Assembly (NCBI GenBank): GCA_016841485.1
Contig: JAENZA010000003.1
Coordinates: 1-60,678, forward strand
Length of the DNA stretch: 60,678 nt
Direction of reading: 5' to 3'
Source of the DNA: Methanobacteriota archaeon
Lineage (GTDB): Archaea; Halobacteriota; Methanomicrobia; Methanomicrobiales; Methanomicrobiaceae
The notes under the pieces are model-generated. The model did no database searches and was not told the origin of the DNA. It saw only the letters and a program-made list of their open reading frames with translations. This document shows, in pieces, positions 36,495 through 46,241 of the stretch (position 1 is its first letter; every line of letters starts with the position of its first letter). The translations under genes and the position numbers were made by a program.

Positions 36495-37262
36495 ATGAGT
36501 TATTTTTTCCATAGCGCACAGGGCAGATACCCAGAGATCGATGCTGCACGGGGCATCGCCATCCTTATGATGGTCATCTTCCACGTGCTCTATGACCTGA
36601 ACTATTTCGGAATAATGGACATTGAAGTATCCTCGGGATTCTGGCGCACCTTTGCCATCTCATGTGCATCACTCTTCGTATTTCTGGTGGGTCTTTCGCT
36701 TTCAATCTCAAAAGACCGAGCGATGGCACACGGCATCACCGGACGGGACCTATGGAAAAAATACCTGATGCGGGGAGGAGTTCTCCTTCTGATAGGGTTG
36801 GGCATTTCCGTTATTACCTACATCACCATCGGAGACGGTTTCATCCTCTTCGGCATTCTCCATCTCATCGGGACATCGATTCTTATTGCCCCCCTCTTTT
36901 TCCGTTTTGGGAAGGGCAATATCTACCTGGGATGCTCGCTATTCATCTTCTCGATCTTGCTCGCGGGGATCAGCGGACCCATCTGGCTTGCCTGGCTCGG
37001 TTTTCACCCGGCATCGTTTTATTCCATTGACTATGAACCGCTTATTCCGTGGTTCGGTCTCGTCCTCCTAGGACTTGGTGCGGGTGCATTCCTCTATCCA
37101 GGAGGAAAGCCCCTCCTTTCCATGGACATCCACACCAGCCCCCTCACCGGTTTTCTGGCACTTGCCGGCAGGTATTCCCTGCTGATATACCTGATGCATC
37201 AACCAGTGATCATCGGCCTACTCATGGCAACCGGTATGATAGACCCATTCGTGATACTCTAG
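36495..37262 (+). CDS. DUF1624 heparan-alpha-glucosaminide acetyltransferase-like membrane protein
   Basis: 255 residues with about seven helices. The start RYPEIDAARGIAILMMVIFH and the C-terminal GRYSLLIYLMHQPVII are family hallmarks. It probably transfers an acyl group to an outer surface sugar or lipid (inference). Its stop shares the CTAG at 37259-37262 with the stop of the convergent adenine deaminase gene. Confidence 0.86.
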   Translation: MSYFFHSAQGRYPEIDAARGIAILMMVIFHVLYDLNYFGIMDIEVSSGFWRTFAISCASLFVFLVGLSLSISKDRAMAHGITGRDLWKKYLMRGGVLLLIGLGISVITYITIGDGFILFGILHLIGTSILIAPLFFRFGKGNIYLGCSLFIFSILLAGISGPIWLAWLGFHPASFYSIDYEPLIPWFGLVLLGLGAGAFLYPGGKPLLSMDIHTSPLTGFLALAGRYSLLIYLMHQPVIIGLLMATGMIDPFVIL

Positions 37263-38944
37263 GAATCCACTCCTTCCCGCTCCCGCGTCTGAATGAACAG
37301 GGGTACATCACAAAATGTGTTTCCGTCAAAGAGACCCCGATCCGTAATCCTCAGTTCGGGAATTACCGTAAGTGATAAAAATGACAGGTACATGAAGGGG
37401 TGTTCGATTGACCCCATGGATCGGGTGCGGGCTTCAAGGACAGATAACCTGGACGCCACCTCATCATAGGGAAGGGTGGACATCAGCCCTCCACTCTCCA
37501 GGGGCAGAATTGCCACATCGTCTCCCTCGACGGCTGCCATTCCGCCGTTCGCCCCTGCCACTGCCTCAATGGCTGCCAGAATTGAACCGTCGTCGGCGCC
37601 TGCAGCAACAATGTTGTGCGAATCATGGGCAACACTCGATGCAATCGCACCCCTCTTCAGACCCAGTCCGCGGACAATACCGATACCGCAGCCGGCCCCG
37701 CGATACCGGTCACAGACGACGACTTTCAGGAGGTCCCCGGCACTATCGGGAATGAGGCGCCCTTCAACATCCCCAATGCCTGCACGGGTGAGAATCTGCC
37801 CTTCGATAATGTCGATGATTCGTGCAGGACCCGAACCGGAAATGGCTATATCCGCGCTGTCCGGCAGGGAATACCGGAATAATTTTTCGAGAGGAGGACG
37901 GCGGCAATATCCGGGATCTTCCCAGCAGACCCCTCGTTTGAAGGTGGAAATGACCCGAAACCCACCAGCATCTTCGATGATACAGAAATCCGCAAGCCTT
38001 CCTGGAGCAAGAGCGCCCCGGTCGTCAAGCCGGAATCGTTCGGCTGCGGAGAGGGTTGCCATCCGGTATACAAGTTCGGGTTCGGCCCCGGCTTCAATCG
38101 CTTTACGTATGCAGTCATCGATGTGACCTTCAGAAACCAGCATATCCACATGCCGGTCATCCGTTGCAAACATCACTCTGGAGACGCTACAGGCGCGCAC
38201 CAGAGGCAACAGGGATTTCAGGTTTCGCTCCGTTGAGCCTTCACGAATCATCAGGTACATTCCGCGACGGATTTTTTCCAGGGCTTCATCTGCTGTGGTA
38301 CATTCGTGATCGCTCTGAATCCCGGAGAGGACATAGGCACAAAGACCGGGACCGGAGAGGTGCGGACAATGCCCGTCCACCAGCGAGCAAAGGCCCAGTT
38401 TTTCCCACACACTGTCATCACCGGAGAGAACGCCGGGCACGTTCATCATCTCTGCAAGGCCTAAAATACCCTCCTCTCCGACAAAGGGGGCAAGGTCGGC
38501 GGCACACAGTTCTGCTCCCGCAGTCTCAAGGGGGGTTGCAGGCACGCAGGAAGGAAGCATATACAGGATATCGAGAGGTGTATGCAGGCGTTCCTGCAGC
38601 ATGTACCTGAGGCCGTCTGTCCCGGCAACATTGGCAATCTCATGCGGGTCGGCGATCACCGTCGTCGTCCCCCGCGCAAGGACCGCTCTCCCGTATTCCA
38701 CCGGAGTTAAAAGGGAACTTTCGATATGAACATGCCCGTCAATGAGCCCCGGCATAATTTTCTTTCCCCTGAGACTGACTGTCGAGGCTGCAGAATATTC
38801 ACCAAATCCTGCGACATATCCGTTCTTGACAACAAAGGAGACGCCCTCCTCCCATTCGCAGGAAAAGGGATTAAAAAGAGTCGCATCGGTAAAAAAGATG
38901 TCACCCGCCTCTTTTCCAAGAGCGGTCTGGAGGAGTGATCGCAT
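37259..38944 (-). CDS. ade: Adenine deaminase
   Basis: 561 residues, amidohydrolase superfamily, normal length. It converts adenine to hypoxanthine. Metal site motif MPGLIDGHVHIESSLLTP, VIADPHEIANV, then FATDDRH. The C-terminal half has SVAHDSHNIVAAG. A role in purine salvage or recycling is expected. Confidence 0.95.
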   Translation of the reverse strand: MRSLLQTALGKEAGDIFFTDATLFNPFSCEWEEGVSFVVKNGYVAGFGEYSAASTVSLRGKKIMPGLIDGHVHIESSLLTPVEYGRAVLARGTTTVIADPHEIANVAGTDGLRYMLQERLHTPLDILYMLPSCVPATPLETAGAELCAADLAPFVGEEGILGLAEMMNVPGVLSGDDSVWEKLGLCSLVDGHCPHLSGPGLCAYVLSGIQSDHECTTADEALEKIRRGMYLMIREGSTERNLKSLLPLVRACSVSRVMFATDDRHVDMLVSEGHIDDCIRKAIEAGAEPELVYRMATLSAAERFRLDDRGALAPGRLADFCIIEDAGGFRVISTFKRGVCWEDPGYCRRPPLEKLFRYSLPDSADIAISGSGPARIIDIIEGQILTRAGIGDVEGRLIPDSAGDLLKVVVCDRYRGAGCGIGIVRGLGLKRGAIASSVAHDSHNIVAAGADDGSILAAIEAVAGANGGMAAVEGDDVAILPLESGGLMSTLPYDEVASRLSVLEARTRSMGSIEHPFMYLSFLSLTVIPELRITDRGLFDGNTFCDVPLFIQTREREGVDS

Positions 38945-38946
38945 TA

Positions 38947-39300
38947 TCAGACCTCAATATCCCTGATGACACTTGAAATTCGTTCACCATCTTTTGTAAT
39001 ATAGATATGCAGACGGTAGTTGCCCGGTTCGAGCTCCACGGGGAATATGACGGTATTATCACCCGGCTCAAGTGTTACCGGCTGGACGATTTTATCCATC
39101 TCCACCTGCCGGTAGCCGGAAAGGTTATAGATCGTTACCTGCATGGCCTTATCCGTCGTCTCTCCGTTGTATGATACCTGAACCGTTATTCCATCCCCGT
39201 CATATGTCGCATCATGAATCGAATACGTCAGGCACCCCGCGCAGAGAGCGATGGCGAGGATTGCAATGAAGATTCCGTATACCGCGAAAGTACGGGACAT
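38947..39300 (-). CDS. Small predicted lipoprotein with Ig-like fold
   Basis: 117 residues. The N-terminal hydrophobic stretch ends in a lipobox (ALCAGC). The rest is beta-rich with a PVTLEPGDNTVIFPVELEPG segment, suggesting an extracytoplasmic beta-sandwich. No family recognised. It starts 61 bases downstream of the GTPase gene and might share its transcript. Confidence 0.72.
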   Translation of the reverse strand: MSRTFAVYGIFIAILAIALCAGCLTYSIHDATYDGDGITVQVSYNGETTDKAMQVTIYNLSGYRQVEMDKIVQPVTLEPGDNTVIFPVELEPGNYRLHIYITKDGERISSVIRDIEV

Positions 39301-39361
39301 GAAAAGTATGTAAAACGAGGATAATGTTATAGTATTTGTTTTGCATCAGCGAGAGGTCATG

Positions 39362-39841
39362 CTAAAAGTATTCCTCAACAAATCCCTGAAGCGATTCAAA
39401 GGTGTTTTCGCCCGTCAGGGCCGATATCGTGGATGAATACGTCACCGAGGAGATCTCCAGGAATGTGTGGGGGGACGATGATGCCGCATCACATTTGTTG
39501 AGAAATACCGCATACGGAAGATTCTGGCTGGCGAGTGCCGCACAGAGAGAACGGGTCATATCATCAAGGTCACGGGTGGTGTCCACAATAACAATTGCTC
39601 CGTGCATGCCCCGGGATAGAATCTGCCGGACAAATTCAAACCGTTCCTGTCCAGGGGTGCCGAAGAGGTAGACCTTTTTTTCCCCGACCTTTGCTCTTCC
39701 AAAGTCGAGGGCAACGGTGGTGGGAACGTCAGGAGTCCGGGTTTCCACATTGCGTGCCCGAGGATCAATCGATCGGATGAATGATGATTTTCCGGCATTA
39801 TACGCCCCGAATATGACAATTTTGATCTTCTCGGACCCCAT
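39362..39841 (-). CDS. Small Ras-like GTPase (COG2229 type)
   Basis: 159 residues from ATG 39841 (MGSEKIKIV); the ORF goes further, but this ATG lies 25-30 bases from a TATA box and begins the fold. P-loop GAYNAGKSS (12-20), switch I PTTVALDFG, G3 region LFGTPGQERF where the usual Asp of DxxG is Gly (residue 61), and NKCD (115-118). The G3 change is typical of the MglA-related archaeal and bacterial group. Divergent from the ParA gene; probably a polarity switch (inference). Confidence 0.87.
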   Translation of the reverse strand: MGSEKIKIVIFGAYNAGKSSFIRSIDPRARNVETRTPDVPTTVALDFGRAKVGEKKVYLFGTPGQERFEFVRQILSRGMHGAIVIVDTTRDLDDMTRSLCAALASQNLPYAVFLNKCDAASSSPHTFLEISSVTYSSTISALTGENTFESLQGFVEEYF

Positions 39842-39865
39842 CTGTACGAGGATTTGTCGGGTGAA

Positions 39866-39875
39866 GATATAAAAT
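39866..39875 (-). promoter_or_regulatory. TATA box of the GTPase gene
   Basis: ATTTTATATC on the minus strand, 25-34 bases before ATG 39841. No Shine-Dalgarno lies between them, so the transcript is probably leaderless. Confidence 0.5.
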
Positions 39876-39947
39876 TTCCAATCTTTTTTTAAAAAAACCG
39901 CAATCCGGCTCAATCCAAAGGATTTTAGTTCAGAGGAATGCTTAAAA

Positions 39948-39956
39948 TTTATATAA
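39948..39956 (+). promoter_or_regulatory. TATA box of the parA-chemoreceptor operon
   Basis: TTTATATAA centred 31 bases before ATG 39983, with no Shine-Dalgarno between them. It faces away from the GTPase TATA box in the same 141-base gap. Confidence 0.55.
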
Positions 39957-39982
39957 GCAACTCAGGAGACACAGGGTCTATC

Positions 39983-40828
39983 ATGCCGGTCATCACGTTC
40001 GCGCATCACAAAGGGGGGACAGGGAAAACCACCGCCTGTCTGAATATTGGCGGATTTCTGAAGAAAGCCGGAAAAAGGGTGTTAATTGTCGACTGTGACC
40101 CACAGGCGAATGCCACATCCGGACTTGGCGTCAAACCCGGAACCTCCGCTTATGACATCTACGATGTATTCATGTCAGGGACCGAAGGATTCGAAACCGT
40201 CTCCCTGAGAAGTGCCATTCTCAAAACGGACGCAGGACCGGATCTCTGTCCCGCTTCCCTGGACCTTGCAGGGGCAGAACCCTACCTCTACGAACGTGAA
40301 GATCATGTATCGGTCCTGAATAATGCATTGAAAACGGTATCCCGAAGATATGACAGTATCCTCGTCGATACACCGCCGAGTATGGGGCAATTTCTGATCA
40401 ACGGCCTCGTCGCAGCCGACCGTACGGTGGTCACCATGGATACGGGACCCTTTGCGCTCCAGGGCATTGAGAGTCTGAAAACCATTTTTTCCGATATCGG
40501 CGAAAACACCGGCAAAGAGGTTACTCCCGGAATGGCAATTGTGACCAGAGGTAAAGTTCTTCTGGAGGAGATGACGCCTGCAGGAGAGGTCATGGACGGC
40601 CTGAAACGACTGCTGGGCATCTCCGGGAAGAAAAATCTTGAACGAATGAGATTTCTGGAGATCATGGAAGCAATGAACCAGGAGTTTGCACAGGTCTATG
40701 CAATACCCTATGACCCGATGATTCCCGAAGCACAGAAGAGAGGCATACCCATTTCAGAATGCACAGCAGAAAGCCCCGCTGCAACAGAATATGCACAGAT
40801 AGCCAAGGTAATCGGAGGATGGAAATGA
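39983..40828 (+). CDS. ParA/Soj-family ATPase
   Basis: 281 residues from ATG 39983 ([10 protein letters not shown]). Deviant Walker A KGGTGKTT (residues 10-17), [16 protein letters not shown] and [10 protein letters not shown]. It lacks the N-terminal HTH of plasmid ParA. No parB, parS-like repeat or origin is nearby; the next genes are a soluble chemoreceptor and CheR. In bacteria such ParAs (PpfA, ParC) position chemoreceptor clusters, the most likely job here (inference). Confidence 0.9.
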   Translation: MPVITFAHHKGGTGKTTACLNIGGFLKKAGKRVLIVDCDPQANATSGLGVKPGTSAYDIYDVFMSGTEGFETVSLRSAILKTDAGPDLCPASLDLAGAEPYLYEREDHVSVLNNALKTVSRRYDSILVDTPPSMGQFLINGLVAADRTVVTMDTGPFALQGIESLKTIFSDIGENTGKEVTPGMAIVTRGKVLLEEMTPAGEVMDGLKRLLGISGKKNLERMRFLEIMEAMNQEFAQVYAIPYDPMIPEAQKRGIPISECTAESPAATEYAQIAKVIGGWK

Positions 40829-40859
40829 CGGGAGCCACAATAAATTCACAGGAGCATGC

Positions 40860-43664
40860 ATGACGGAGGAAACGGTGAGGCCCGGAAGAAAGGCACTTTT
40901 CACCGGAGTGGAGAAGCACAGGCAAACGAATGAAATTTCCGCCGGGGACGACAGGGATTACGACATTGACCGCTTGATTTTTGCCCTTGAAAGCGTTGGT
41001 GCAGGGATTTCGGGTCGTGAAATCTCATCAGGAGTCCGGGACGAAAAACTTCAAGGACTTGAAGCAGCCCTGAATCAAGTCATCGCCCGCCTCTGCACAC
41101 AGTATGAATCGGAAAATTCCGCAACGCTTCGGATACGTGAGGATCATGAACGAGAGATCCAGTCACTTAAGGGTGAGGTGGATCTTTTACATGCTGCACT
41201 CGAAGCAGAAACAATTCGTTCCGGGGATTCTTTGTCCGGCAGCGATACGGAACCGGAGGTGGGTCCGGAAGAGGAAACCGATGCCGCAGTGATGGAAGCG
41301 CTCGAAGCAGCCGTTCAATTGCTGCGGGCAGAACTCGCACGCTCTGAAGAGCAGAATGATGAGCTAAAAAAACAGGCGCTCAGTATCCGTGAAGACCTGA
41401 ATAAAGAAATTATCACCCTTAAAACCAATATTCGGCTCCTCCAAACCGAACTTGGGGCAGAAAAATATCGTGTCGAAGAATTTCCGGCTCACCGGGAAAG
41501 GGCGACCACATCCGCACAGTATGAAAAGAGCGATAATGAGGTGATGGAAGCGCTTGAGGCAGCCGTTCAGTTGCTGCAGGCAGAGCTTGCACGATCCGTA
41601 GATCGTACAGCAGAGCTGGAAAATACGGCGGTACAGGCAGATGCTGATTTCAGGGCACTCCTTGCAGAGAAAAAGACTGCCATTGCCGAAACACAGCGGA
41701 TGCATACAACAGAAAAAGAGCAGCTGGCTGCCCGCATCACCCAAGCTGAAGAAGAGAATGCAATGCTTGAAACCAGAATCAATAGCATTCAGGAAGATAT
41801 GCATCGCGTGAATACCCTCATGAACCAGCACCCGATGCCGATGGTCGTTGTCGACCGATCGTTTCACATTCGTGATGCAAATCCTGCATATGCAGGACTT
41901 ACGGGGGTTCCCCGGGAGCAGCTGCTTCGTAAAAACCTGAGAGACTTCAGGGTTGTCGAACATACGGGACAGGACGTCTCCATAGTTCTCAAAGATAAGA
42001 CCAGGTGCTTTGGAGAGGTTTCCGTCACCCTCCCGTCCGGGACATATACCCTCGAACAATATGCGATTCCCCTGATGGATAACCGACGTCAGGTTGACCG
42101 GATTGCCATCGTATACAACGATATTACCCGGGCGCGAGACGAGAAAAAGGAACTGGAACGAAAGGTGAAGGAAAACGAAATCCTTCGCGTGCGTGCCGAA
42201 ACGATAGTACGGGAAAACCCCCTTCCCATCCTGTATGCTGACACCAATTTCAGAATTACCTACACCAACCCCGCCTACTGTGCGATGAGCGGATACAGCG
42301 AACAGAAACTTCTGAAAATGAATGCACGGGATTTTAAGGTTCTTTCCCAGAAAGGAGAAGGCCTCTCAGAGGTCGTGCGCCGGAAAACACGCTCACACGG
42401 CGAGATAACCGTCAGGCTTCCCGGCGGAATTCGCACCCTTGAACAATACGGCATCCCGATTACCGATATCAACGGGAAACTGGAATATATCCTGATAGTC
42501 TACAACGATATCACTGAAATACGTGAAACAGAAGCTGAAGTGGGCCGCCTGGTGAGGCAGGTGCAGGAAGAGACAGAGAACCTGCGAAAGAGTGCAACGG
42601 ACCTTTCCGATGGCCTGAAAGAACTTGCCTCCGGCAACCTCACCGTCCAGGTCATGGTGGGAGAAGATGACCCCCTCGGTGAACTGAAGGGCTACTTCAA
42701 CACCTCGGTCCGTGAGATGGCAGACCTTCTCCAGCAGGTAGGAGAAAGTGTGCTGCGTGTTGAGGCAACATCAAAGGGACTTGCAGGACGTGCGAATGAA
42801 ATCAGGGGCGCGATGATGAAAATCGCCGTAGGCACCCAGGATTCGAGTGAAACAACCCTGCAACTCGAAAAGGAGATTGAAGCTGTCAGTAATGAAATCT
42901 CTGATCTCTCTGCGTCCATCGAGGAGATTGCAAGCACTTCTCAGGAAGTGAGGAACCAGTCCGAACGCACCGCTGGAGAAGGAAGAACAGGTGCGGAAAT
43001 CGGCGGCGATGCCTCGAACAGGATGGAAAAAGTCGGGACAATTTCAAAGAAGAGCGTTGAGGATATTACGCATCTCAATGAACAGATGCGTCAGATAGAC
43101 CGCATTATCAAGATCATCACCGGCATAGCGGACCAGACAAATCTTCTCGCAATCAATGCGGCGATCGAAGCTGCACGAGCAGGGGAACATGGACGGGGAT
43201 TTGCTGTTGTTGCAGGAGAAATCAGGAACCTCGCCTCTGAATCAAAAGAGGCGGCGGCGACCATCGGTGACCTCCTCGGAACCATACGAAGGGAGAGTTC
43301 AGATACGGCATCCTCTATGCAGGAGGCAGACAATGAAATCACCGAGGGTATCGCAAGGGTTCATGATGTGATATTTGCAATGAACAGTATTGTCGGCTCT
43401 GTTGAAACGGCAGTACATGGCATCACGGAAATTACTCATGCAACCGAGGACCAGGCGACGGCGACAAACCGGCTCATGGAAAACATCGAGCGGTCGGCCC
43501 GGCTGGCAACGAACAATATGGAGCGTATCCAGGACATGGCGACGCGTTCGGAAGAAGTCAGCGCCGCAATAGAAGAAGTAGGCAGCGTTGCACAGGAGCT
43601 TGACGTAATGTCGCAGGACCTCAGGGACCAGATCCGACAGTTCAGGCTCCAAACCACCAGGTGA
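40860..43664 (+). CDS. Soluble methyl-accepting chemotaxis protein with coiled coil and two PAS domains
   Basis: 934 residues and no transmembrane helix. Coiled coil about 60-315 with an internal duplication, PAS about 320-425, PAS about 440-555 (both with the EQY and VYNDIT ends), a HAMP-like region about 570-640, then a signalling helical hairpin whose tip ([20 protein letters not shown], near residue 755) is canonical for CheA/CheW binding. It senses an internal ligand or redox state. No CheW or CheA is in the window. An ATG at 40856 is out of frame. Confidence 0.92.
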   Translation: MTEETVRPGRKALFTGVEKHRQTNEISAGDDRDYDIDRLIFALESVGAGISGREISSGVRDEKLQGLEAALNQVIARLCTQYESENSATLRIREDHEREIQSLKGEVDLLHAALEAETIRSGDSLSGSDTEPEVGPEEETDAAVMEALEAAVQLLRAELARSEEQNDELKKQALSIREDLNKEIITLKTNIRLLQTELGAEKYRVEEFPAHRERATTSAQYEKSDNEVMEALEAAVQLLQAELARSVDRTAELENTAVQADADFRALLAEKKTAIAETQRMHTTEKEQLAARITQAEEENAMLETRINSIQEDMHRVNTLMNQHPMPMVVVDRSFHIRDANPAYAGLTGVPREQLLRKNLRDFRVVEHTGQDVSIVLKDKTRCFGEVSVTLPSGTYTLEQYAIPLMDNRRQVDRIAIVYNDITRARDEKKELERKVKENEILRVRAETIVRENPLPILYADTNFRITYTNPAYCAMSGYSEQKLLKMNARDFKVLSQKGEGLSEVVRRKTRSHGEITVRLPGGIRTLEQYGIPITDINGKLEYILIVYNDITEIRETEAEVGRLVRQVQEETENLRKSATDLSDGLKELASGNLTVQVMVGEDDPLGELKGYFNTSVREMADLLQQVGESVLRVEATSKGLAGRANEIRGAMMKIAVGTQDSSETTLQLEKEIEAVSNEISDLSASIEEIASTSQEVRNQSERTAGEGRTGAEIGGDASNRMEKVGTISKKSVEDITHLNEQMRQIDRIIKIITGIADQTNLLAINAAIEAARAGEHGRGFAVVAGEIRNLASESKEAAATIGDLLGTIRRESSDTASSMQEADNEITEGIARVHDVIFAMNSIVGSVETAVHGITEITHATEDQATATNRLMENIERSARLATNNMERIQDMATRSEEVSAAIEEVGSVAQELDVMSQDLRDQIRQFRLQTTR
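41289..41597 (+). repeat. Duplicated 57-base segment in the chemoreceptor coiled coil
   Basis: 41289-41345 and 41541-41597 are 57-base copies, 252 bases (84 codons) apart. About 8 bases differ, mostly in third positions. They encode [19 protein letters not shown] and [19 protein letters not shown]. This points to an in-frame duplication that lengthened the coiled coil. Confidence 0.8.
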
Positions 43665-44473
43665 TGAAAATGGAACAGGAGGGAGATTTCAGGCCTGTGC
43701 TCAGAATGATTGAATCGGATCTCGGGATTCAGTCTTCAAATTACAAGGAGGATTACCTGAAACGGAGGGTTCAGTCGCGTATGAGGATGACCGGTATGCA
43801 GACCTACCACGATTACCTGCTGATGCTCAGGAGCAATCCTCCTGAGCATGACGCACTCAAAAAGGGCCTTACCATCAATGTGACCAAGTTCTGGCGCGAC
43901 GTTCCTGTTTTTGATGCCATCAGGCGTGACATCATTCCTGAACTCCGGAGACGGAAAAAGACCATCAGGATCTGGAGTGCAGGCTGCGCCACCGGTGAAG
44001 AACCCTACACTCTTGCAATCATAGCACACGAGGCCTCCGTCATGAATAAAGACCTCAAATTCACGATATTTGCTTCCGATATCGATGAGGAAGCCCTCAT
44101 GAAGGCTAAAGAGGGGATCTATCACAGAAAGGCACTGGAAAACCTGAGTGACGCACAGGTCAGAAGACACTTCACCGAACGGACGGACGGCAAATTCGAA
44201 GTAAGACCCCATCTAAGAGCATATGTCAGGTTCTCACGCCATGATCTCATGAGTGGAGACCCGGTAGCATCCCACCTCGACATGGTCCTGTGCAGAAATG
44301 TAACCATCTATTTTACCGAACACCAAAAGGATGAACTTGCGCGGATGTTTGCACCGGCCCTGACACCATGCGGCTATTATGTGATCGGAAAAACCGAATA
44401 CCTAAGCAGGGATTTCGAACGACTCTATGAACCGGTCAATCAGATACAGAAAATATACCGGAAAAAAGCCTGA
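43664..44473 (+). CDS. cheR: Chemotaxis protein methyltransferase CheR
   Basis: 269 residues from ATG 43664, which overlaps the chemoreceptor stop (TGATG). Helical N-domain, then the SAM-binding motif WSAGCATGEEPYTLAI, and the catalytic-domain motif LVLCRNVTIYF-like (MVLCRNVTIYFTEHQKD). It would methylate glutamates of the adjacent receptor; such direct coupling supports a dedicated pair. No cheB in the window. Confidence 0.94.
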   Translation: MKMEQEGDFRPVLRMIESDLGIQSSNYKEDYLKRRVQSRMRMTGMQTYHDYLLMLRSNPPEHDALKKGLTINVTKFWRDVPVFDAIRRDIIPELRRRKKTIRIWSAGCATGEEPYTLAIIAHEASVMNKDLKFTIFASDIDEEALMKAKEGIYHRKALENLSDAQVRRHFTERTDGKFEVRPHLRAYVRFSRHDLMSGDPVASHLDMVLCRNVTIYFTEHQKDELARMFAPALTPCGYYVIGKTEYLSRDFERLYEPVNQIQKIYRKKA

Positions 44474-44482
44474 CCAAACCGG

Positions 44483-44761
44483 TCATAACCGGGACCGGAT
44501 ATTCGCATCCGTTCCTGCATCGGGAGACTCTGGATCAATTTTTGATATTCTGTCCATAACCTCCCGTTTTTTTGCCGCCCCCTTCATCTCATGAGTAATG
44601 ATTGCCAGATTCACCCCGATAACGATAATCACCATCATGAGCCCAATGCCAAGGAGTACTCCTTCAGATGTCAGAAAGAGGGCAAAGAGAAGAAGTACGA
44701 AGGATATGAGGTAAAATATGATCCATGTCCTTGACTGGTGAACATCCATGTATTGATTCAA
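44483..44761 (-). CDS. Small two-helix membrane protein
   Basis: 92 residues: two hydrophobic helices (about 12-33 and 36-56) and a charged, probably cytoplasmic tail (MKGAAKKREVMDRISK). No family recognised. Convergent with cheR. Confidence 0.65.
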   Translation of the reverse strand: MNQYMDVHQSRTWIIFYLISFVLLLFALFLTSEGVLLGIGLMMVIIVIGVNLAIITHEMKGAAKKREVMDRISKIDPESPDAGTDANIRSRL

Positions 44762-44846
44762 CGTTGTGGTTCATTGCCATTAATCGTTCCTTATCGGAAG
44801 GCCCCCCCATACCGCACCGTTCTTGATAAAGCATAAGTTTTCCACG

Positions 44847-45536
44847 ATGAAAGGTACCAGTGTGAAACGGGCGGACATCCTCTCTCTCCTGGCGGCAGTG
44901 GTTATTCTTCTGCTCATTGCCTTTGCGGCACCGGAAATCAGGACATTTCTCGATATCACTGATGACCAGGAATCAGCAGCGTTTACCCCTCCGATATTCC
45001 CGGCGGCGGGGCCGTTACCCCCAAAAACCTTCTCCATCTGGCAGATTCACCTGAATGACGACCTCTCCTCAATCTATGCCAGCGGAACACAAGGTTACCC
45101 TGTACTCGACTTCCCCGGGGACATGAATATTTTCGGCGCCTCTGATGCGCAAAGTCCGCCCATCTGGCCACCGGGTCAAGAACGGCAGTTTGCAGAATTT
45201 ACAGGGATAAGAAGCGGTTTTTCTGAAATTGTGCAGATTCCCTATTCGATATGGAGGGTCCATGCCGACATCAAGGCCCACAACCAGCCGCAGAACTCAC
45301 GGATTGACTGGATCATCGTCGATGCCGGGTCAGGAGAGATTATTACCGGTAATTCAATCGCATACGGGGGGAGCGTGACAAAGAACATACAGGGCTCAGG
45401 AAGTTTTTATTTCCTGGTCAGCAACCAGAACGCTGAATCCTACAGGTTTACCCTCGAGACCACCAGAGCCGAGTTCGGTGACGCTCTCATCGAACCGGAC
45501 ATCAGGCATCTCAAAGATTATCTGAATGCCCTGTAG
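44847..45536 (+). CDS. Membrane-anchored extracytoplasmic protein, unknown
   Basis: 229 residues from ATG 44847; an in-frame TTG at 44823 is less likely. One N-terminal helix (about 15-32), then a soluble outer domain rich in beta segments (SRIDWIIVDAGSGEIITGN, GSGSFYFLVSNQNAESYRF). The end pattern resembles a carbohydrate-binding-like sandwich, but I cannot name it. The neighbour on the other strand is a lipoprotein. Confidence 0.68.
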   Translation: MKGTSVKRADILSLLAAVVILLLIAFAAPEIRTFLDITDDQESAAFTPPIFPAAGPLPPKTFSIWQIHLNDDLSSIYASGTQGYPVLDFPGDMNIFGASDAQSPPIWPPGQERQFAEFTGIRSGFSEIVQIPYSIWRVHADIKAHNQPQNSRIDWIIVDAGSGEIITGNSIAYGGSVTKNIQGSGSFYFLVSNQNAESYRFTLETTRAEFGDALIEPDIRHLKDYLNAL

Positions 45537-45547
45537 GTTGATGATAG

Positions 45548-46168
45548 TTATACGAGCGCCCCCTCGATTGCCGCTTCGAGCCTGCCTGCCCGTTCATCAA
45601 GATTGGCACAGGTAACCTTTGCATCTGCAATATCACCCTGCATAGCGACCGGAACACGTGCCATCGTAATGGCATTCAGGGAGAGAAACGCACCATCCAG
45701 ATACCCGTGGGCCGACCTGAGATCCTCTCGTGCATATGCGAGATCCCTGTTCCAGAGATCGTACTGGTACAATCTTGCATTGTCCTGCGCATCCATGATA
45801 TGGTCGAGTGCTGACTGAATTTCAAGAGCTGCGGAAATAAAAGCGATGCGGCTCTTGATAAGTTCCCGCAGCGCATATGCTTCATCCGGCTCCTCCTCTT
45901 TAGCAGGCGGTATATCGTCAACAGACGCATAGGCATTCTGGAAGTCGACATTTGCTGCAACAAGTTTTGCCTCGATAATGCCGGGAGGATCGATGTTCCA
46001 GTCCACCGAACCGAGACGCAGGTCCCCCTTTTCCATCAGGGAATGGGCCTCGCCGATCTCCTGCCCGGTTGAGGTACATCCAGCTGTTAGTACAACGAGA
46101 GCGACGATGCCTGCCATTATAAGGGTACATATCAGCCGGTTTTCAGTGGACAAAAAGGGGTTTTTCAT
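45548..46168 (-). CDS. Predicted helical lipoprotein
   Basis: 206 residues. Signal peptide with lipobox (VVLTAGC) and then a mostly helical body with no cysteine clusters or enzymatic motif. Probably outer face, membrane bound. No family recognised. Tail to tail with the preceding membrane-anchored protein. Confidence 0.7.
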   Translation of the reverse strand: MKNPFLSTENRLICTLIMAGIVALVVLTAGCTSTGQEIGEAHSLMEKGDLRLGSVDWNIDPPGIIEAKLVAANVDFQNAYASVDDIPPAKEEEPDEAYALRELIKSRIAFISAALEIQSALDHIMDAQDNARLYQYDLWNRDLAYAREDLRSAHGYLDGAFLSLNAITMARVPVAMQGDIADAKVTCANLDERAGRLEAAIEGALV

Positions 46169-46241
46169 TATGCCTGCCTACTCCATATGACGAAAATTAC
46201 CAAAGAAAACTCCTGCTGTAAATTTGAATTAATGGATCGGA

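Noticed and set aside
39983-40828. Chromosome or plasmid partition locus
   Set aside because: No parB, no iterons or parS-like repeats, and chemotaxis genes follow directly.
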